From positions 1 through 19,814 of the forward strand of contig JAVBSS010000048.1 in NCBI GenBank assembly GCA_031556525.1: a stretch of 19,814 bases of DNA, given 5' to 3'. Positions 15,108-19,814 of the stretch are shown here, in pieces. The translations under genes were made by a program, and so were the position numbers. Position 1 is the first letter of the stretch. Each line of letters opens with the position of its first letter. The DNA is from JAVBSN01 sp031556525. GTDB taxonomy: Bacteria; Bacillota; Clostridia; Lachnospirales; Lachnospiraceae. The notes under the pieces were generated by a model that saw nothing but the letters and a program-made list of their open reading frames with translations, had not been told where the DNA came from and ran no database searches.

Positions 15108-15905
15108 ATGACTAATCAGAAGATGATATTTTTTGATATAGATGGAACTTTAATTACAGAAGATGAGAGACACATTTTTCCCAAATCTGCGAAAAATGCA
15201 ATTATAAAAGCAAGAGAAAATGGACATTTGATATTTATAAACACAGGAAGAGTTAAGGCTAATCTTGATGATGTGGTAAAATCAATGCCAGTAGATGGTT
15301 ATGTTTGCGGCTGTGGAACAGCAATATATTACAAGGGCGAGGAATTACTTCATAATACTTTAGATAAAGAATTGTGTAGAAGGATAGCTTTTCTTTGCAG
15401 AGAGTGTAATGTGTTTGTTTTGTTTGAATCAGATAAGGGACTTACTATAGATGAAAAGGTATCAGAGATTGAAGAAGGGCAGAGAATTCTTAGATTTTTT
15501 GCTCAACTAGGCATTATGCCTAATACAAATATAGAATCAGAAGAATTTGTATTTGATAAGTTTGCAATGTGGTATAATGAAAATAGTGATATTGATAGAT
15601 TAAGAGAAGAATTAGCAAAAGATTTTGATTACATAGATAGAGGAAGTAATATGGCAGAGATAGTACCTCTAGGCTTCTCGAAAGCAACAGGAATAGAATA
15701 TTTAACAAAACATTTTAGAATTTCTTTAGAAAATTGTTATGCGATAGGAGATAGTAATAATGATTTATCTATGTTAAAATATGTTCCACATGGTATCGCT
15801 ATGGGAAATAGTTCTAGAGAGTTATATGACGTAGTGGAATATGTTACTAAGGATATTGAGGATGACGGCATAGAATATGCCTTAAAACATTATAATATTA
15901 TATAG
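15108..15905 (+). CDS. HAD-superfamily phosphatase, Cof type (IIB)
   Basis: A 265-residue cytoplasmic phosphatase. Motif I is FFDIDGTL with nucleophile Asp10 and acid/base Asp12. Motif II is NTGR, motif III the Lys in GFSKATGIEYL, and motif IV is GDSNNDLSML. A cap domain between motifs II and III marks subclass IIB (Cof), whose members act on sugar phosphates, FMN/PLP or similar small molecules. The ATG at 15108 is chosen because AAGGAG (15095-15100) sits 7 nt upstream; the ATG at 15102 is only 1 nt away from it, and a TTG at 15087 precedes it. Some Cof-type enzymes dephosphorylate the riboflavin intermediate (YcsE, YbjI, YigB), so its place directly after ribH is suggestive, but substrate is not proven. 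Confidence 0.88.
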   Translation: MTNQKMIFFDIDGTLITEDERHIFPKSAKNAIIKARENGHLIFINTGRVKANLDDVVKSMPVDGYVCGCGTAIYYKGEELLHNTLDKELCRRIAFLCRECNVFVLFESDKGLTIDEKVSEIEEGQRILRFFAQLGIMPNTNIESEEFVFDKFAMWYNENSDIDRLREELAKDFDYIDRGSNMAEIVPLGFSKATGIEYLTKHFRISLENCYAIGDSNNDLSMLKYVPHGIAMGNSSRELYDVVEYVTKDIEDDGIEYALKHYNII

Positions 15906-15916
15906 GGTGATAATAT

Positions 15917-17701
15917 ATGCATAATTTAACTAGATTTCAATTAAATATTATATTACTTATATTGTGTGTTGTAACAACGCTAATTGTTATTATAGCTGGA
16001 ATAACAATTCATAGTAATGGAGAAGCTCCGTTAGAGGCAGGAAGTTATTATGATTTTGATGATTCATGGGTGTTGATTGATGAAGATAATGGAGATACAG
16101 TAATAACACTTCCTTATGATGCAGATGTAAAAGCAGGTAATACGGTTACAATAACACATAAAGTACCAGAAAATGTGGATGGCAATACAGTATTATTTTT
16201 TGCTTCAGAATTTCAGGCAGTAGAAGTTAGTATAGATGATGATATTGTATATTCTTATGGTGTTGATGAGAAAAGAGCATTTGGTAAGTCGAGTGTTCCA
16301 GTATATAATATGGCAGATGTATCTAGTGAACATGCAGGTGGAAATATATCTATAACATTTTTATCAAACTATAGTAAATACAGTGGAAGGCTTCCTATAA
16401 TTAATTATGGTAACAAGGGCGATGTATTATATACGATATGGCAGGAAAATGCTGTAACATTTATTATGGCGATGCTGTTAATTGTATTTGGAATTGCGTC
16501 TGTTATAATATATATATTTATGGGTAGGCATAGAAAAGAACATCCTGCTTTTGGTTATTTGGTAGTATTTCTAATGATAACTGCTATCTGGAGTGTATGT
16601 GATAATAGACTTATACAGATGTTCACTAATAATATGTATGCTATATGGCTTATTAAGGCGTTAACTATACAGATTATACCGATTGCGTATTTGATGTATG
16701 TTAGATGCTTTACTGATAAGAGGAAAATAATTAAATATATAGACTATGGAATATGGGCGTATATAACAAGCTTTATAGCATCAACTGTATTTCAAATGAT
16801 GGGATTATGTGATTATGTAGAATATGTCTTTGTTGCAGAGATATTTATAGTAATAGGTCTAGTTATAATAACCTTAATGCTTGGAACAGCAATTATTACA
16901 TTTGGGAAGAAGAGCTTAAGGGACAATGTTATTTCTAATATGGTATTAATAGTATTTATAGTGGTATCAGCAATTTTAAATATATTTAGTAGTACGAGAG
17001 CTGCTGGAGAAATAGTTTTAAGAGTAGGATTATTTATATATGTATTGTGCATCTTGGTAGTAACAGAGAGATCAGTACTGTTAAAATCAGATAAGAAGAA
17101 AGAAAGTGAAGAAGAGCAAATAAAACGTCAGAAAAAGCTAGCACTTGATTCGCTTAATCCTAATTTTATATTTGCGGCACTTAAGCTTACACTAGGATTT
17201 GTTAAAAATGGTTCAGATACATCCCAAATAGTATTAGTCAACTTGTCTAAATATATAAGGTATAAATTTAATGCATTAGATGAAGAAAGTAATATGGTTG
17301 ATTTTAGAGAAGAACTCGAGCATATACGTTCATATTTATATATTGAAAAACTTAGATATGGTAAATTAATAGTTAATATTGAAGATAAGGTTATAGATTT
17401 TAAAGTGCCAGCACATAGTATTGAACCTCTGGTTGAAAACGCTATAAGGCATGGACTAGCAAGAAGAGATTATGAAGGTGCAGTAGTTATAAGGAGTTAT
17501 GAACGTAAAGACAGTTATGCTGTTCAAATTGTTGACAATGGCATAGGTTTTGATGTAAATAATATAAAGAAAGATACTTTTACTAGTATTTTAAATGTGA
17601 GAGAGAAAATTGAGGGTATCGACGGAGATATTGAAATAGCCAGTAAAAAAGGAAAAGGAACGGTAATTACTATAAAATTCCCTAAAGTAGTTACTGAATA
17701 G
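15917..17701 (+). CDS. 7TMR-DISM sensor, LytS-like histidine kinase lacking the phospho-acceptor His
   Basis: A 594-residue membrane protein. One N-terminal membrane segment (about 8-32) leads to an extracellular beta-rich domain (about 40-175), then seven membrane segments (about 178-395), a His_kinase helix pair (405-485) and a HATPase_c domain (485-594). This is the 7TMR-DISM layout. The normal LytS/YesM motif NPHFLFN here reads NPNFIFA: residue 416 is Asn instead of the phosphorylated His, and the later Asn is Ala. The ATP site looks sound: N-box Asn508 in PLVENAIRHG, Asp540 and Gly544 in DNGIGF, and GKGTVITI at the end. No LytTR regulator is adjacent. The start follows AGGGTGA, 11 nt after the HAD stop, and it is followed at 8 nt by the DUF1189 gene. 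Probably a signalling pseudokinase. Confidence 0.87.
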   Translation: MHNLTRFQLNIILLILCVVTTLIVIIAGITIHSNGEAPLEAGSYYDFDDSWVLIDEDNGDTVITLPYDADVKAGNTVTITHKVPENVDGNTVLFFASEFQAVEVSIDDDIVYSYGVDEKRAFGKSSVPVYNMADVSSEHAGGNISITFLSNYSKYSGRLPIINYGNKGDVLYTIWQENAVTFIMAMLLIVFGIASVIIYIFMGRHRKEHPAFGYLVVFLMITAIWSVCDNRLIQMFTNNMYAIWLIKALTIQIIPIAYLMYVRCFTDKRKIIKYIDYGIWAYITSFIASTVFQMMGLCDYVEYVFVAEIFIVIGLVIITLMLGTAIITFGKKSLRDNVISNMVLIVFIVVSAILNIFSSTRAAGEIVLRVGLFIYVLCILVVTERSVLLKSDKKKESEEEQIKRQKKLALDSLNPNFIFAALKLTLGFVKNGSDTSQIVLVNLSKYIRYKFNALDEESNMVDFREELEHIRSYLYIEKLRYGKLIVNIEDKVIDFKVPAHSIEPLVENAIRHGLARRDYEGAVVIRSYERKDSYAVQIVDNGIGFDVNNIKKDTFTSILNVREKIEGIDGDIEIASKKGKGTVITIKFPKVVTE

Positions 17702-17709
17702 GTGTTAAA

Positions 17710-18498
17710 ATGGCAGAAGAGAAGATAAAGATATTAGAACAATTTTATTACGCAATGTTTAAGCCGAAGCTTTATAATAAGTTGTCAAAATTAAAGGTTG
17801 TGAATGTTATTATATACACAATAATGCTATTGATGTTTACAACTATAATAAGATTTGGTATGCCTGCAGGAGCATGGATTGCTAGCAGGGGTGGACTTAC
17901 ATCTGTTATTGTAGATAAAGTACCTGCATTCGTGATAGAAAATAATGAATTTCAGATAGAGAAACCATTTAATGCAGTAATCGCAGGATTTGCAATTAAG
18001 GCGGATTCTAGCATTGATAGATATGATATAGGAGAATTACCAGCTGAAGAACAAATGGCAGCAGTTTGTATTGGTAAGGATAGCATTATTGTAATTGCAT
18101 CTGGAATGGGGATGGAGACAAAATGGTCTGATATGGCTGTAACTAGATTCGATAACCAATCGCTTGCCAACTTAATACCTTATATATATGTATATATTGC
18201 AATTGAGATATTTCTAATGTTTATAATTTTGTTAATGAGATACTTGGTAATAGGTTTGATATTTGCATTTATAGGGCTTAATTTTAGTAAGATGTTAAAG
18301 ATTGATCTAAGTTATTGGAAGATATTTGAGTTAGCACTATATGCACAAACATTGGGACATGTAGCATCAACAATAGCTGCAGTTATAGGTGGGATTGAGG
18401 TAAATATGATTATGTCATTTGCCTCAGTATTAATAACTGCATTTATTCTTAATGGCGGAATACTAGCACATAAAGGGGATGCAAGTGCTTATTTATAG
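17710..18498 (+). CDS. DUF1189-family membrane protein
   Basis: A 262-residue membrane protein. A short cytoplasmic N-terminus with FYYAMFKPKLY is followed by a membrane segment (about 30-52), an extracellular region of about 100 residues, and then three or four membrane segments from about 158 to 255. This layout and the F....KP..Y start match the DUF1189 family found in Firmicutes, whose function is not known to me. AGGTG overlapping the upstream stop codon serves as its ribosome-binding site, so translation is closely linked to the sensor gene. The last 10 nt overlap the convergent CYTH gene. A role as partner or target of the 7TM sensor is only suggested by the context. Confidence 0.78.
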   Translation: MAEEKIKILEQFYYAMFKPKLYNKLSKLKVVNVIIYTIMLLMFTTIIRFGMPAGAWIASRGGLTSVIVDKVPAFVIENNEFQIEKPFNAVIAGFAIKADSSIDRYDIGELPAEEQMAAVCIGKDSIIVIASGMGMETKWSDMAVTRFDNQSLANLIPYIYVYIAIEIFLMFIILLMRYLVIGLIFAFIGLNFSKMLKIDLSYWKIFELALYAQTLGHVASTIAAVIGGIEVNMIMSFASVLITAFILNGGILAHKGDASAYL

Positions 18499-18956
18499 CA
18501 GTAAGTTGAAGGGTCGCTATTGCTAAGTGTAGAATTATGATACTTTGAAGAGTAAGTTACATCTTCACCAAACCATGCAGGTGGAGTGTAAGATAGGGCA
18601 GATTCTTCATCGTCAAATTCAACTTCTGCAAGAACTAGACCGTCAAAGCAACCGTGAAATATATCTAATTCTATAGTTAGGTTATTATCAGTTGGTATAA
18701 GGTATCTTGTTTTTGTAATAACATTACCATCAGCTTTAGGTAGAAGATGATAATAAGTTTCTTCGGTAAGAGGAGATTCAATCTCTTCCCTAGACATTAG
18801 ACCGGCAGATTTGTAAGTAAATATATATTGGTCGTCTCGTTTTCTAATACGAAGAACAGGAGTGGTACATATATATGCTTGTTCTATGCTAACGTGAGGG
18901 TATTGGTCTATATTTTCAGGTATAGAGGGTATAAGGTATTTTTTTTCGATTTCCAT
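18489..18956 (-). CDS. CYTH-domain (triphosphate tunnel metalloenzyme) protein
   Basis: A 155-residue protein of the CYTH superfamily, which hydrolyses or cyclises triphosphate-bearing substrates inside an eight-strand tunnel with divalent metal. The N-terminal signature ExExK is present (Glu2, Glu4, Lys6 in MEIEKKYL). Other tunnel residues follow: LRIRKRD, TYKSAG, EEIESPL, KTRYLIP, IELDIF and AEVEFDDEE. The start at 18956 is chosen because AAAGGAG lies 8 nt upstream on this strand and the ExExK motif must be at the N-terminus; a longer frame running antisense into the DJ-1 gene is not real. The likely activity is tripolyphosphatase or inorganic triphosphatase, as in small bacterial members. 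It is convergent with the DUF1189 gene and overlaps it by 10 nt. Confidence 0.88.
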   Translation of the reverse strand: MEIEKKYLIPSIPENIDQYPHVSIEQAYICTTPVLRIRKRDDQYIFTYKSAGLMSREEIESPLTEETYYHLLPKADGNVITKTRYLIPTDNNLTIELDIFHGCFDGLVLAEVEFDDEESALSYTPPAWFGEDVTYSSKYHNSTLSNSDPSTYCYK

Positions 18957-18993
18957 AGGGGTAACTCCTTTCGGTGGTTGATGAATTAGAGAT

Positions 18994-19022
18994 ATTATAA
19001 CATAGATGAACGCTTTGTTTAA
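18994..19022 (-). promoter_or_regulatory. Possible promoter of the CYTH gene
   Basis: On the minus strand, TATAAT covers 18999-18994 and TTAAAC covers 19022-19017, with 17 nt between. The -10 is perfect and the -35 is weak. It sits in the short divergent gap with the DJ-1 gene and touches that gene's AAGGAGG site. Confidence 0.4.
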
Positions 19023-19032
19023 GGAGGTAATT

Positions 19033-19587
19033 ATGAAAAAGGTATATGCATTTTTAGCGCAAGGTTTTGAAGAAGTAGAAGCTTTAACAGCAATAGATTT
19101 ATTAAGAAGAGCTGGGATTGATACAGTGATAGTATCAGTAACTGACAGTTTAGAAGTAGTAAGTTCGCACAATGTATGTGTAAAAGCAGACATTATGTTT
19201 GATGATATAGTGGAAGAAGCAGATATGTTAATGCTTCCAGGAGGAATGCCAGGAACGACTAATTTAGCCGCTCATAAAGGACTAGCTAAGTTAATTATGG
19301 AATACTATGAAAAGGGTAAATACTTATCAGCAATATGTGCAGCGCCAATTGTATATGGTGGTTTGGGATTGCTTGATGATAGAAAAGCAACTTGTTATCC
19401 AGGACATGAATCAGGACTTGGAAATGCAGAATATGTATTAGATAGTGTTGTAGTAGATGGACAATTTATAACAAGTAGAGGATTAGGAACAGCCATAGAT
19501 TTTGGACTTAAGCTTGTTGAGATTTTAGTGGATAAGGATACAGCTAATAATTTATCAAAGCAAATTATATATACTATTATTACTTAG
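19033..19587 (+). CDS. DJ-1/PfpI-family protein
   Basis: A 184-residue cytoplasmic protein of the DJ-1/ThiJ/PfpI group. The conserved Glu16 lies in GFEEVEAL, and the reactive Cys102 lies in the nucleophile elbow SAICAAP, followed by the GYGL-like GGLGLL. LPGGMPGTTNL and the C-terminal ITSRGLGTAIDFGLKL are also typical and place it with the YajL/DJ-1 side of the family. Members are linked to oxidative or carbonyl stress and protein repair, though the activity is debated. The ATG at 19033 is chosen because AAGGAGG (19021-19027) is just upstream; the earlier in-frame start at 19006 has no such site. Its stop codon lies inside the first hairpin repeat. Confidence 0.9.
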   Translation: MKKVYAFLAQGFEEVEALTAIDLLRRAGIDTVIVSVTDSLEVVSSHNVCVKADIMFDDIVEEADMLMLPGGMPGTTNLAAHKGLAKLIMEYYEKGKYLSAICAAPIVYGGLGLLDDRKATCYPGHESGLGNAEYVLDSVVVDGQFITSRGLGTAIDFGLKLVEILVDKDTANNLSKQIIYTIIT

Positions 19588-19608
19588 CGAGGTGTTTTCG
19601 AGCTTAGT
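19582..19608 (+). repeat. Hairpin repeat, copy 1
   Basis: A 27-nt unit whose ends pair: ACTTAGC (19582-19588) with GCTTAGT (19602-19608), one T-T mismatch in seven. The stem can extend two more pairs outward (TT with AA). The centre is GAGGTGTTTTCGA. It includes the stop codon of the DJ-1 gene and may help to end its transcript. Confidence 0.75.
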
Positions 19609-19626
19609 AAGAATGCATACCTAGAC

Positions 19627-19653
19627 ACTTAACGAGGTATTATCGAGTTTAGT
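19627..19653 (+). repeat. Hairpin repeat, copy 2
   Basis: A second copy 45 nt downstream: ACTTAAC (19627-19633) pairs with GTTTAGT (19647-19653), with the same T-T mismatch. Compared with copy 1, a G-C pair is replaced by A-T, a compensatory change that keeps the stem. Outer pairs (ACAC/GTGT, ATACC with GGTAT, AATG with CATT) extend it to about 19612-19670. Confidence 0.75.
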
Positions 19654-19687
19654 GTATATGGTATATCATTATTAATCAAGGAGTCTT

Positions 19688-19814
19688 ATGGATAATATTA
19701 AAATATCAGTTAGAAATCTGGTAGAGTTTATATTAGTATCAGGAGATATAGATAATAGAACAGGAGCCGGTTCTTTTAAGGATGCAATGAGTGCAGGTAG
19801 TAAACTTCACCGTA
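19688..19814 (+). CDS. Start of a probable ATP-dependent helicase/nuclease gene (cut by the window end)
   Basis: Only the first 42 codons are in the window. AAGGAG (19678-19683) precedes the ATG. The visible segment IKISVRNLVEFILVSGDIDNR, followed by AMSAGSKLHR, resembles the N-terminus of the large DinG/Rad3-like helicases with a PD-(D/E)XK nuclease module found in Lachnospiraceae and related Clostridia. In these, the N-terminal VR.LVEFIL..GDID.R and the G...H segment begin the nuclease domain. Too little is present to confirm any catalytic motif, so this rests on a remembered family pattern. Confidence 0.55.
   Translation, partial: MDNIKISVRNLVEFILVSGDIDNRTGAGSFKDAMSAGSKLHR

Overview
The window is an AT-rich, gene-dense stretch of a chromosome from a low-GC Gram-positive bacterium. 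It is most likely a member of Clostridia, and probably Lachnospiraceae. The pointers are strong AGGAGG ribosome-binding sites, a lysine riboswitch on dapA, an FMN riboswitch on a ribD-ribE-ribBA-ribH operon, a FabV-type enoyl reductase, a 7TMR-DISM sensor and a typical clostridial DUF1189 protein. The family placement is an inference from gene content. All genes lie on the + strand except one CYTH-domain gene.

Layout. (1) 127-753: a protein with two OB folds related to single-stranded-DNA-binding proteins. (2) 767-2837: promoter, lysine riboswitch and terminator, then dapA-dapB, the first two steps of the diaminopimelate/lysine branch. (3) 2869-3731: a compact AT-rich cassette with its own promoter, a strong hairpin with a T-tract just after it, two small membrane proteins that are paralogues of each other, and a closing terminator. 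(4) 3783-7822: glutamine-dependent NAD synthetase overlapping by 4 nt a soluble hybrid histidine kinase whose ATP-binding boxes are eroded. (5) 7819-9279: a fully consensus promoter spanned by a palindrome, an Rrf2/IscR-type regulator with three cysteines, and a diacylglycerol-kinase-like lipid kinase. (6) 9358-10582: a promoter with a FabT-like operator and fabV. (7) 10707-11246: an orphan protein with a possible Cys-His-Asn cysteine-peptidase fold. (8) 11255-15037: FMN riboswitch and riboflavin operon. (9) 15108-18498: a HAD phosphatase, a 7TM LytS-like sensor kinase whose phospho-acceptor His is Asn, and a DUF1189 membrane protein. (10) 18489-19587: a CYTH protein on the minus strand, convergent with DUF1189 and divergent from a DJ-1/PfpI gene. 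(11) 19582-19653: two tandem copies of a 27-nt hairpin repeat with a compensatory base change. (12) 19688 to the end: the start of a probable helicase/nuclease gene.

Most of the window is core metabolism under well-known RNA and promoter control. The parts most worth a second look are the two sensor kinases with opposite catalytic defects, the paired small membrane proteins with their attenuator-like leader, the probable FabT site on fabV, the palindrome over the Rrf2 promoter, the C39-like orphan, and the repeat with covariation that also has a partial copy 9 kb away. No mobile element, CRISPR array, tRNA or rRNA was seen.
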